From UBA4085 sp964556755 (lineage in GTDB: Bacteria; Acidobacteriota; Aminicenantia; Aminicenantales; UBA4085), in contig CAZKXI010000012.1 of NCBI GenBank assembly GCA_964556755.1, forward strand, positions 1-64,000: a stretch of 64,000 bases of DNA, given 5' to 3'. Each line of letters starts with the position of its first letter. The first letter of the stretch is position 1. The translations under genes were made by a program, and so were the position numbers. Shown here in pieces: positions 52,280-59,354 of the stretch. The notes below the pieces were generated by a model. The model saw nothing but the letters and a program-made list of their open reading frames with translations. It made no database searches and had not been told where the DNA came from.

Positions 52280-53346
52280 CGCTCGCAGTCCGTTTCCCCC
52301 GGCTTGCGCGTCACGATCATGGCCAGCCCCAGCTCGTCGGCCTTGGCGATGACCTCGGCGTCCTTGACGGATCCCAGCGGGTAGATGAGGGCGGTGATGC
52401 CGCTTCTCCCGGCCAGCTCGACGACGTCCGGGAAAGGCATGTAGGCGTCCGAGGCCAGGACGCAGCCGAGCGGGCCATAGCCGCGCTGCGAGAGCCGCAC
52501 GGCGCTTTCGGCCGAGTCGATCCGGCTGCGCTGGCCGGAGCCGATGCCGTGAATCTTGTCGGCGGTCCCGATGATCACCGCGTTGGAGCGGGTGAAGGCG
52601 GCCACGTTCCAGCCGAGGATGGCGGCTTGGATCTCCTGGTCGGTGGGGCGTCGACGGGAGACGACGTCGACGGCGTCGGCCGAGACGATGCGCGACTCGA
52701 AGCGCTTCTGGACGAGGAGCCCGCCCGCGACCCTCTTGAACTCGAGGCCGTTGTCGACGGCCGGCTCGGTCAGGGGAGCGCCCATGCGGACGACCCGGAG
52801 AGGCTTGCGCCCGGCCAGGATCTCCAGGACTCCGGGGGCGAAGGCCGGCGCGTAGACCACTTCGATGTTGCGGGGGCTCTCGATGAGGAGGCGGGCCAGC
52901 GGCTCGTCGACCTCGAAATTGAAGACGTCGACGGACCCGAAGCTCGACAGCGGGTCCACGCCCCAGGCCTTCTCGAAGGCCTCCAGGGGGGTCTCCCCCA
53001 GGGCGACGCCGCTGGGCATCTCGTGCTTGATCAGGACGGCGATCTTCTTGTCCGGGAAGATGGACGTCAGCTTGGCCGCCAGGCGCTGGCCGAGGTCCAT
53101 GTCCCCGACATTGATATAGCCGAGGCCCTTGGAGCCTTCCTGAAGCACGGACATGGTCGCCATGTTGGGGCCGCTGGCCTTCTCCTCGATATAGAAGGCG
53201 GCCGGGGTGCCCGGGTTTTCGCCGTAGCGCATGGGCAGCCGCTTGAGGAAGCTCTGCTCGCCGAAGGACAGGATCTCGGGGAAGTCCTCCTGGACCTTGG
53301 TGAAGTACTGCTTGCGCGAGGCCTTGTCGTCCTGCGGTTGGCTCAT
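52261..53346 (-). CDS. Stand-alone AICAR formyltransferase (PurH transformylase domain only)
   Basis: 361 aa corresponding only to the AICARFT half of bifunctional PurH: PMRYGENPGTPAAFY, K107-H108 in IKHEMPSGVALG (PurH has KHxNPCG), ASDAYMPFPDVVELAG and IYPLGSVKDAEVI. The IMP cyclohydrolase domain that normally precedes it is absent. It would formylate AICAR to FAICAR using 10-formyl-THF. The missing step is presumably supplied by the gene one base upstream. The C-terminus ends in CxxC (DCERCFLHR). Confidence 0.88.
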   Translation of the reverse strand: MSQPQDDKASRKQYFTKVQEDFPEILSFGEQSFLKRLPMRYGENPGTPAAFYIEEKASGPNMATMSVLQEGSKGLGYINVGDMDLGQRLAAKLTSIFPDKKIAVLIKHEMPSGVALGETPLEAFEKAWGVDPLSSFGSVDVFNFEVDEPLARLLIESPRNIEVVYAPAFAPGVLEILAGRKPLRVVRMGAPLTEPAVDNGLEFKRVAGGLLVQKRFESRIVSADAVDVVSRRRPTDQEIQAAILGWNVAAFTRSNAVIIGTADKIHGIGSGQRSRIDSAESAVRLSQRGYGPLGCVLASDAYMPFPDVVELAGRSGITALIYPLGSVKDAEVIAKADELGLAMIVTRKPGETDCERCFLHR

Positions 53347-53347
53347 G

Positions 53348-54076
53348 TCAGGTCCTTTCGCTCCGGTTGATGACGGCCATGCGTCGCTCGGTCAGGGCGT
53401 CCCGCCGGGCATACACGCAGACCAAAGCGACCCGAAAGTCCGGAAGACCCGGCCGGGGGGCCAGGGCCGCATAGGCGGCCTCAGCCGTCTCCTCGGGGGT
53501 CGTTCCGTCCAGGCCGAGGTCCAGAGGCTCGCCGGAGAAGGCTTCCAGGGGCTCGCGGTTGTCTCCGGCGTAGGTCGCCAGCATCGCTCCCCGGCCCGGC
53601 CGATCGGCGAGATCGAAGAAGGCCCGCGCCGGGTGGCCGTCGGGGCCGCGCTTGATGATGCTCAAGGCCGCCCGCCCCGAGGGGAGGATGCAGCCGGTGA
53701 TGCGGGGCGTGTAGATCGGCGCATCCGGCTCGTAGGTCCAGGGCCCCAGTCCGGCGTCCAGACCGGCCACCGCGCTGGAGGCCGCCTCGGTGTCGATGTC
53801 CACCGTCTGACGGCCGTTGCTGGCGGCGATGCCGCGGCCGAAGATGATGGCGGGATAGACGAGGAGCTCGGGATGGCCTTTCTTGAGGACTTCGGGATCC
53901 GTGGGCTTGGTCCAGACCGCGTTGCCCTCCGGCTCCAGCTTGCGGGCTTGGCTGGACGGCGAGCGGCCCGTGATGGCGTAGATCAGGACGTGATGGGTCC
54001 CGGCCGCGTCGCCGCCGATGACGAGCAGGCGTCCGGGATAGATCATGCGGGCCATGGGTTCCCAAGGGGCGTTCAT
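53348..54076 (-). CDS. Archaeal-type IMP cyclohydrolase (PurO-like)
   Basis: 242 aa resembling the IMP_cyclohyd (PurO) family: YPGRLLVIGGDAAGTHHVLI then AITGRSPSSQARKL near the N-terminus, PAIIFGRGIAASNGRQT in the middle and YTPRITGCIL. It would close FAICAR to IMP, the last purine step. Adjacency to a PurH lacking this domain (one base apart, TGACATG) supports the assignment strongly. The ATG at 54076 is set by AGGAGC; an earlier in-frame codon at 54115 lies at the -10 box. PurO is mainly known from archaea. Confidence 0.8.
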   Translation of the reverse strand: MNAPWEPMARMIYPGRLLVIGGDAAGTHHVLIYAITGRSPSSQARKLEPEGNAVWTKPTDPEVLKKGHPELLVYPAIIFGRGIAASNGRQTVDIDTEAASSAVAGLDAGLGPWTYEPDAPIYTPRITGCILPSGRAALSIIKRGPDGHPARAFFDLADRPGRGAMLATYAGDNREPLEAFSGEPLDLGLDGTTPEETAEAAYAALAPRPGLPDFRVALVCVYARRDALTERRMAVINRSERT

Positions 54077-54105
54077 GTCGGCTCCTGGATCGGAATCGGA
54101 CCCCT

Positions 54106-54134
54106 TCAATACCATACGGGAGGTTTGATGTCAA
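54106..54134 (-). promoter_or_regulatory. Promoter of the purO-AICARFT-M28-GH57-galT operon
   Basis: On the minus strand TTGACA (54129-54134), 17-base spacer, TATTGA (54106-54111). The leader has AGGAGC before the ATG at 54076. Its -35 interlocks with that of the divergent LOG promoter within TTGATGTCAA (54125-54134). Confidence 0.65.
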
Positions 54135-54153
54135 AGCCGCTTTGGGCTATGAT
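54125..54153 (+). promoter_or_regulatory. Promoter of the LOG-family gene, face to face with the purO promoter
   Basis: TTGATG (54125-54130), 17-base spacer, TATGAT (54148-54153). The leader is about 14 bases and has GAGGATCCC before the ATG at 54174. Its -35 shares bases with the purO promoter, so the two should compete for polymerase. Confidence 0.65.
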
Positions 54154-54173
54154 TCCGGCTCCGCGAGGATCCC

Positions 54174-54944
54174 ATGAAGCGACCGGAGCCGTCGGGCAAA
54201 GCCTACCAAAACCAGGAATTTCTCGCCTCTCCCGAAGCCCGCCCCCTGCGCATCCTGAGCGAGTATGTCGAGCCGACGTCCCGGCTCGACAGCTGGAAAG
54301 TCAACTCGACGATCCTCTTCCTCGGCTCGGCCCGCATCGATCCCGAGGACGGCCGCGCCCCCCTCGCCCGCTACTACCGCGAGGCCGAGGAGCTGGCCTT
54401 CCGGCTGGCCCGCTGGGCCATCCCCCTGCGCCCCAAGGGCAAGAACTTCGTCATCTGCACCGGGGCCGGGCCCGGCATCATGGAGGCGGCCAACCGCGGC
54501 GCCGTCCGGGCCGGGGGCAAGACCATCGGCATGAACATCTCCCTGCCGCACGAGCAGGTCCCCAACTCGTATGTCTCACCCGAGCTGGCGTTCGCCTTCC
54601 ACTACTTCTTCATGCGCAAGTTCTTTCTGGTCTCGCGGGCCAAGGCCGTCATCGCCTTTCCCGGCGGCTACGGAACGCTGGACGAGCTCTTCGAGACCCT
54701 GACCCTCATCCAGACCGGCAAGATCGATCGCCGGAGCGTGGTCGTCGTCCTCTACGGGGAGGACTACTGGTCCAAAGTGCTGAACTTCAAGGCGCTCGTC
54801 CGGGCCGGGACCATCGGGCCGGAGGACGTCGGCCTCTTCTCCGTCTTCTCGGATCCGGGGCGGGCCTTCGCCTTCCTCAAGCGGCGCTTGACCAAGATGT
54901 GCGGCTGCGAAGATGGGGACTGCGGCTGCAACGGATTCCGCTGA
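54174..54944 (+). CDS. LOG family protein (TIGR00730-like) with cysteine-rich tail
   Basis: 256 aa of the LOG/'lysine decarboxylase-like' Rossmann family. GAGPGIMEAANRGA and the signature PGGYGTLDELFETLTLIQTG are intact; relatives are cytokinin-activating phosphoribohydrolases or nucleotide-binding proteins with related activity. The N-terminus is extended by about 45 residues. The last 14 residues carry four cysteines (C243, C245, C250, C252; CGCEDGDCGC), which could bind a metal or cluster and is not part of the usual fold. It is divergent from the purine operon and so perhaps linked to nucleotide metabolism. Confidence 0.85.
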   Translation: MKRPEPSGKAYQNQEFLASPEARPLRILSEYVEPTSRLDSWKVNSTILFLGSARIDPEDGRAPLARYYREAEELAFRLARWAIPLRPKGKNFVICTGAGPGIMEAANRGAVRAGGKTIGMNISLPHEQVPNSYVSPELAFAFHYFFMRKFFLVSRAKAVIAFPGGYGTLDELFETLTLIQTGKIDRRSVVVVLYGEDYWSKVLNFKALVRAGTIGPEDVGLFSVFSDPGRAFAFLKRRLTKMCGCEDGDCGCNGFR

Positions 54945-54968
54945 ACCCCCCGGGGCTTGGAGCCTTCC

Positions 54969-55370
54969 TCAGACGCTCCGGGCCGAGCCGCCCCGCCCCC
55001 GGCGCCGAAGGAGGGCCGCGAGACCGACCGCGGCCAGGACGCCGATGACGTCGGCCGCGGCGTCCGCGATGTCGGCGCTTCTCAGGGGAACGAAGATCTG
55101 ATGGATCTCGTCCAGTCCGGCGCCCACCGCCCCGGCCAGAATGGCGGCCCGGGTCGCGGCTCTCGGCCGTCCGATCAGAAGGCGGCCGAAGCCCCAGAGA
55201 AGCAGGGCTCCAAAGCCGGCGAAGGTCAGGGCATGGATGAGCTTGTCGGAAAAGCGGAAGGAGACGACCGAAGGAAGCCGGCTCTGGGCGGAGAGGAGGA
55301 AGATGCCGGCGTAGTAGGCCGCCGCCGGAGCCAAGGCGAACCACCGCTTGGAAAGAGACGGGCGCCTCAT
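54969..55370 (-). CDS. VanZ-like membrane protein
   Basis: 133-aa VanZ family protein with four hydrophobic segments. Diagnostic are FSDKLIHALTFAGFGALLLWG, GLDEIHQIFVP and SADIADAAADVIG. Family function is poorly defined (VanZ raises teicoplanin tolerance in enterococci). The ATG at 55370 is 7 bases after TATGAT, a near-leaderless arrangement; in-frame sequence further upstream is low in similarity and lies over the promoter. It is convergent with the LOG gene. Confidence 0.83.
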   Translation of the reverse strand: MRRPSLSKRWFALAPAAAYYAGIFLLSAQSRLPSVVSFRFSDKLIHALTFAGFGALLLWGFGRLLIGRPRAATRAAILAGAVGAGLDEIHQIFVPLRSADIADAAADVIGVLAAVGLAALLRRRGRGGSARSV

Positions 55371-55377
55371 GCCGGGC

Positions 55378-55383
55378 ATCATA
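55378..55383 (-). promoter_or_regulatory. -10 box of the VanZ-like gene, near-leaderless
   Basis: TATGAT on the minus strand, 7 bases before the ATG at 55370; the -35 region (TGGGCC at 17 bases) is poor. Confidence 0.45.
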
Positions 55384-55522
55384 CCCCAAAGCGGGGCTTC
55401 GGCCCAGGCCCCGGTCCCGTCCGACAGGCGATCCTCCCTCACCCCTCGGGGGGAGCCGGGGCGGCCTCATATCAACGCCGGAATCCCCCGCAGCGGGCAT
55501 GGCCCCGCGAAGGCGGCGCTGT

Positions 55523-55528
55523 CAGAAT
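55523..55528 (+). promoter_or_regulatory. -10 box of rlpA, near-leaderless
   Basis: CAGAAT ends 9 bases before the rlpA ATG at 55538. The -35 position (TGGCCC at 17 bases) is a weak match. Confidence 0.4.
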
Positions 55529-55537
55529 GGATCCGCC

Positions 55538-56212
55538 ATGATCGGAAGCCCGATTCGACAAGCCGGGGCCCGCCTCGGCTCCTGCCTGATGCTGGCCTTC
55601 CTGGCGGCCCTCGGCGGGGCCTGCGCCCGGGCGGCTTCGCCTTCCCTCGCGCCGGCGCCCGACGGCGTCTTCGAGACCGGAGTCGCCTCCTGGTACGGCC
55701 CGGGATTCCAGGGGCGTCCGACATCGAGCCGGGAGATCTACGACATGGAGGCCATGACCGCGGCCCATCGCAGCCTGCCCTTCCAAACCCGGGTCCTGGT
55801 CACCAACCTGGAGAACGGCTTATCGGCCCGGGTCCGGATCAACGACCGCGGGCCGTTCGTCGACGACCGCATCATCGATCTCTCCCTGGCCGCGGCTCGC
55901 CGGCTCGACATCGTCGGCCCGGGCACGGCCCGGGTGAGCCTGAGAATCCTGGACAGCCCCGGGGCGCGGGGACCTTCGAGCTTCGCCGTCCAGGCCGGGG
56001 CCTATCTGATCCAGGACAACGCCGAAGCTTGCGCCGAGAGGCTGAGGAGCGCCTATCCCGGCCTCGAGATTCTCGGCCGCGACGGCCCGGGCCGGGCCCT
56101 CTACCGCGTCCGCATCCCGGCCCGCGGGCGATCGGAAGCCGAGCGCATCGCGGCCGATCTGGAGGCCCGGGGACTCGCGGCCCTGGTCCTGGAGATCCCG
56201 CCTAGGCCTTGA
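55538..56212 (+). CDS. rlpA: RlpA-like septal ring lytic transglycosylase with SPOR domain
   Basis: 224 aa. Signal peptide with a possible lipobox (LGGAC, about residue 28), then the double-psi beta-barrel domain with GVASWYGPGFQGRPTSS and RVRINDRGPFVDDRIIDLS, in which the catalytic Asp of RlpA appears (NDRGPF). The C-terminal 75 residues are a SPOR domain (FAVQAGAYLIQDNAEACAERL) that binds denuded glycan at the septum. It would cleave such strands during division. The ATG at 55538 opens the signal peptide; an upstream in-frame ATG at 55499 lies over the promoter. Its 3' end overlaps that of the convergent asparaginase gene by 11 bases. Confidence 0.88.
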   Translation: MIGSPIRQAGARLGSCLMLAFLAALGGACARAASPSLAPAPDGVFETGVASWYGPGFQGRPTSSREIYDMEAMTAAHRSLPFQTRVLVTNLENGLSARVRINDRGPFVDDRIIDLSLAAARRLDIVGPGTARVSLRILDSPGARGPSSFAVQAGAYLIQDNAEACAERLRSAYPGLEILGRDGPGRALYRVRIPARGRSEAERIAADLEARGLAALVLEIPPRP

Positions 56213-57257
56213 ACAGGTAGGCCGCGTCCCTCATCCCGTTGGAGGTCCCGTCGTGGACCGCGAACTGGGCCGGCCCGGTCATCATGGCCGCTCCGAACTC
56301 GCCCTTCTTGTTGAGGGCGTAGTAGCTCATCCCGAAGTTGGGCTTGCCGTCGGGTCCGTGCAGCCGCGGGTGGAGGCGGGCCTTGTCGGCCACCCGCTCC
56401 ATCTGCTTCAGGCAGGCCTGCTCCGGCGACATCCCCTGGCCCATGAGCTGGACGATGTGGAAGCTGCTGAGATTCAGGATGTTGACCTCGCCGAAGCCGG
56501 TCGAGCCGGCGGCGCCGATGGCGTTGTCGACGTAGAGGCCGGCCCCGATGATGGGCGAGTCCCCCACCCGGCCCGGCCGCTTCCAGGAGAGGCCGCTGGT
56601 CGTGGTCACGCCGCCCAGGTCCCCCTTGGCGTCGAGAGCCAGGCAGTTGATCGTGCCGTAGGTCGAGAGGGCTTCCCGGAGCCCGGCCGGGACGTCCTTG
56701 GCCGGCGGCTCGAACCAGGAATCCTTGTCGGACAGGCTATCCTTCCAGCGCAGCCAGGCCTGGCGGGACTTCTCGGTCAGGAGATCCTCCTTGACGAAGC
56801 CGTAGGCCAGGGCGAACTTCAAGGCCCCCTCCCCCACGATCAGGCAGTGGTTGGTCCGCTCCATGACCAGCTTGGCCACCTTGGACGGGTTCCGGATGAA
56901 CTTGATCGCGGCCACCGCTCCGCTGGCGTGAGTCGGCCCGTGCATGACCGAGGCGTCCAGCTCGACTTCGCCTTCCTCGTTGGGCAGCCCGCCGTAGCCC
57001 ACCGACATGTCGTTCGGATCATCCTCGACGATGTTGACGCCGGCGATGACGGCGTCCAGGGGATCGGCCCCGTCCCGCAGCAGCGCCATGGCCTTGTCCG
57101 TGGCCCGCAGGCCGTTGCCCGAGGCGACGGCCCGGAGTCCGGCCCCGCCGGGCGACGGAGGCGTCCCGGCCCGCAGAACGCCGGCCCCGGCCAGGGCGGC
57201 CGTGCCCAGCGCGGCCCCCGATTTGAGAAAGTCGCGTCGCGTCGTCCTCAGGCTCAT
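56202..57257 (-). CDS. Tat-exported N4-glycosylasparaginase/isoaspartyl peptidase
   Basis: 351-aa Ntn-hydrolase of the asparaginase_2 family. The N-terminus TTRRDFLKSGAALGTAALAG is a twin-arginine signal. The autocleavage region reads STYGTINCLALDAKGDLGGV with Thr of GT-I as the probable nucleophile, followed by TTSGLSWKRPGRVGDSP and GAGLYVDN, the substrate site of glycosylasparaginases. It would remove Asn-linked sugars or isoaspartyl units from peptides in the periplasm. AAGGAGG precedes the ATG and a near-consensus promoter lies upstream. Confidence 0.87.
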   Translation of the reverse strand: MSLRTTRRDFLKSGAALGTAALAGAGVLRAGTPPSPGGAGLRAVASGNGLRATDKAMALLRDGADPLDAVIAGVNIVEDDPNDMSVGYGGLPNEEGEVELDASVMHGPTHASGAVAAIKFIRNPSKVAKLVMERTNHCLIVGEGALKFALAYGFVKEDLLTEKSRQAWLRWKDSLSDKDSWFEPPAKDVPAGLREALSTYGTINCLALDAKGDLGGVTTTSGLSWKRPGRVGDSPIIGAGLYVDNAIGAAGSTGFGEVNILNLSSFHIVQLMGQGMSPEQACLKQMERVADKARLHPRLHGPDGKPNFGMSYYALNKKGEFGAAMMTGPAQFAVHDGTSNGMRDAAYLFKA

Positions 57258-57311
57258 GCTCCGGCCTCCTTGTCCGCGATTCGAGCGGCTTTCTCAGCCG
57301 CCGGGAATCGT

Positions 57312-57340
57312 ATATTATCCTCCCTCCGATGCGAGGTCAA
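57312..57340 (-). promoter_or_regulatory. Promoter of the asparaginase gene
   Basis: On the minus strand TTGACC (57335-57340), 17-base spacer, TAATAT (57312-57317). The leader is about 45 bases with AAGGAGG before the ATG at 57257. It overlaps the start of the divergent ubiE/menG gene. Confidence 0.65.
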
Positions 57341-58045
57341 AGAGGAATGTCGGGCGGATTGAGGGCCGTCTTCGCCGAGGTGGCCCCTCGCTACGAGCGG
57401 GTCAACCGGATCCTGACGCTCGGCCTGGACAGGCGCTGGCGGCGGGCGGCGGCCCGAGCGGCGGCCGCCGCGGGAGGGCGGCGGTGGCTGGACGTCTGCA
57501 GCGGAACGGGCGACATGGCCCGCGAGCTGCTGCGCTTGGCGCCGCCGGGCGTCCGCCTGGCGGCGGTGGATTTCTCCCGCCCCATGCTGTCCCGGGCCGC
57601 GGCCCGCGACGAGCGGCGCCGCATCGCCTTCGCTCTCGGCGAGGCCCAAGCCTTGCCCTTCGCCGACGCCGCCTTCGACGTCTTGACGGTGTCCTTCGCC
57701 ACCCGCAACCTCAACCTCTCGGGGCAAGCCCTGGAGTCGGCCTTCCGGGAGTTCCATCGGGTTCTGCGGCCGGGCGGGACGTTTGTGAACGTGGAGACGA
57801 GCCAGCCGCCGAACCCTCTCGTCCGGGCCGGCTTCCGGCTCTACGTCCGCCTCCTGGTGCGGCCGCTGGGGCGGCTGGTCTCGGGCCGGGCCGGCCGGGC
57901 CGGCTACGCCTATCTCGCGACGACCATCCCCCGCTTCCATGCCGCCGGGGACCTCGCTTCGATCCTGAGCCGGGCCGGCTTCCGCGAGGTCTCTTTCCGG
58001 CGTCTCCTGCTTGGAGCGGCGGCCATCCACGCCTCGGTCCGCTGA
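57329..58045 (+). CDS. ubiE: Demethylmenaquinone/ubiquinone methyltransferase MenG/UbiE
   Basis: 238-aa SAM methyltransferase of the UbiE/MenG family. FAEVAPRYERVNRILTLGLDRRWRR is the family N-terminus; WLDVCSGTGDMA is the SAM loop; FREFHRVLRPGGTFVNVET follows. It C-methylates demethylmenaquinone (or the ubiquinone precursor). Start is uncertain: ATG 57329 lies about 10 bases after TATTAT (57313-57318), fitting the near-leaderless pattern; ATG 57347 has AGAGGA but too close. It is divergent from the asparaginase gene. Confidence 0.9.
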   Translation: MRGQRGMSGGLRAVFAEVAPRYERVNRILTLGLDRRWRRAAARAAAAAGGRRWLDVCSGTGDMARELLRLAPPGVRLAAVDFSRPMLSRAAARDERRRIAFALGEAQALPFADAAFDVLTVSFATRNLNLSGQALESAFREFHRVLRPGGTFVNVETSQPPNPLVRAGFRLYVRLLVRPLGRLVSGRAGRAGYAYLATTIPRFHAAGDLASILSRAGFREVSFRRLLLGAAAIHASVR

Positions 58046-58065
58046 GCCGCGGGCTCGGCTCCGTC

Positions 58066-59343
58066 CTACATGCTGATGCTGATGCTCATGCCGCCGTCCC
58101 CGGATCCGAAGCGCGGATTGATGACGTTGCTGAAGATGGACCCGAAGCGGTAGCTGAAGCCGACCGAGAAGCTGTAGTCGTAGCCCGTGGCCAGCTGCTT
58201 GCGCTGCAGGAGCACCTCCTCGTAGGTGGCGCCGCCCTTGGCCAGGGCGACCTGGTCGTGGATGCGCGAGCCGCTCCCGCTGAGCTCCAGGTTGAAGCCC
58301 TTGAAGAGCCGGACTTCGAGGCTGGCCTCCAGCTCGATCCGGTACTTGCTCAGGTCGTGGAAGTAGTGCTGGCCGGTCAGGGAGGCTTCGACGTCGCCCC
58401 AGGGCTGCTTCAGCTCCAGGGTCGCGCCCAAGGACTGTCCCAGGAGCGTCTCGCGGAGCTTGTCGTAGATGGTCACCTCGTCGTAGCGGACGAAGGTCGG
58501 CCCGACGGTGTAGATGATCCTCAGCTGGCGCTTGGTCGATTCCGAATAAGGGTAGACGTCGTACTCCAAGGCCGGCCGGGGAATGACGCTCCAGCGGGTG
58601 TTGTCAAATGTGCTGCGGGAGATCTTGAGGTAGAGGCCGGCCGACCAATGCTCTCCCAGCCCTTTGGCCAGCAGGCCGTTGAAGCCGGCGCTGTTGGATT
58701 CGCTGGCGTAGTCGTAGTCCTGGTAGTGATAGCGGTTCTTCGATCGCGAGAGGCTCGCGCCCAGCTGGATCTTCCAGTCCGGGGTGACGCGCTGGGCCGA
58801 CAGCGACCCGAACAGGCTGTCCATGCTGTACGCTTCCTGGCCGTTGAGGAAGGCGTTGCCGGACAGGCTGAAGACCCAGAAATGCCAGGGATCGACGACC
58901 GAGGTCGGCTTGACCTCGTCCAGAAGGCGGACGCCGATGCGCCCGGCGGCGGGCGATTTCGAGACGTAGCGGAGAAGTCCGAGCCGAAGGGTCTGCAGGA
59001 TTCGGGCTTGGAAGGCGTCGGGCGGCTCGCCGGGATCGGGCCGCAGGGGGTACTCGGCCTGCTGGAGGCCCAGCTCGCCCAGCCCGGTGAAGCGCATCCG
59101 CTCGGGATCGACCGTGACCAGGACCTGGGCCTGGGCCCGGTCGGCCACGAACTGGACGTAGGGAACGTCCGCGGCCAGGGCGGCCGGGGCCCGGTCGAAC
59201 CCTTCGACGAAGACGCGGAGCGGCCCGGAGTCGGCGGCGGGCTTGTCGCTGACCTGGGCCGGGAGCGGCAGCGCAAGGGCCAGCAGGACGGCTCCGAGGC
59301 AGGCCAAGGACCGGAATCCGGGGCGGGCGTGCGGGGTTCTCAT
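58066..59343 (-). CDS. Outer-membrane barrel protein, paralogue A of a tandem pair
   Basis: 425 aa; a hypothetical family I cannot name. After a signal peptide (LACLGAVLLALALPLPAQV) comes a soluble N-terminal domain (about 30-130; VPYVQFVADRAQAQVLVTV), then a beta-rich region. It shares with the next gene EHWSAGL, PYSESTKRQLR, HYFHDLSKY, EEVLLQRKQL and a closing NPRFG block, so the two are paralogues. It lacks the CGSC seen in its partner. The ATG at 59343 is 11 bases after the partner's stop; the pair forms one transcript. Confidence 0.75.
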   Translation of the reverse strand: MRTPHARPGFRSLACLGAVLLALALPLPAQVSDKPAADSGPLRVFVEGFDRAPAALAADVPYVQFVADRAQAQVLVTVDPERMRFTGLGELGLQQAEYPLRPDPGEPPDAFQARILQTLRLGLLRYVSKSPAAGRIGVRLLDEVKPTSVVDPWHFWVFSLSGNAFLNGQEAYSMDSLFGSLSAQRVTPDWKIQLGASLSRSKNRYHYQDYDYASESNSAGFNGLLAKGLGEHWSAGLYLKISRSTFDNTRWSVIPRPALEYDVYPYSESTKRQLRIIYTVGPTFVRYDEVTIYDKLRETLLGQSLGATLELKQPWGDVEASLTGQHYFHDLSKYRIELEASLEVRLFKGFNLELSGSGSRIHDQVALAKGGATYEEVLLQRKQLATGYDYSFSVGFSYRFGSIFSNVINPRFGSGDGGMSISISM

Positions 59344-59354
59344 GCCGGTTCTCC

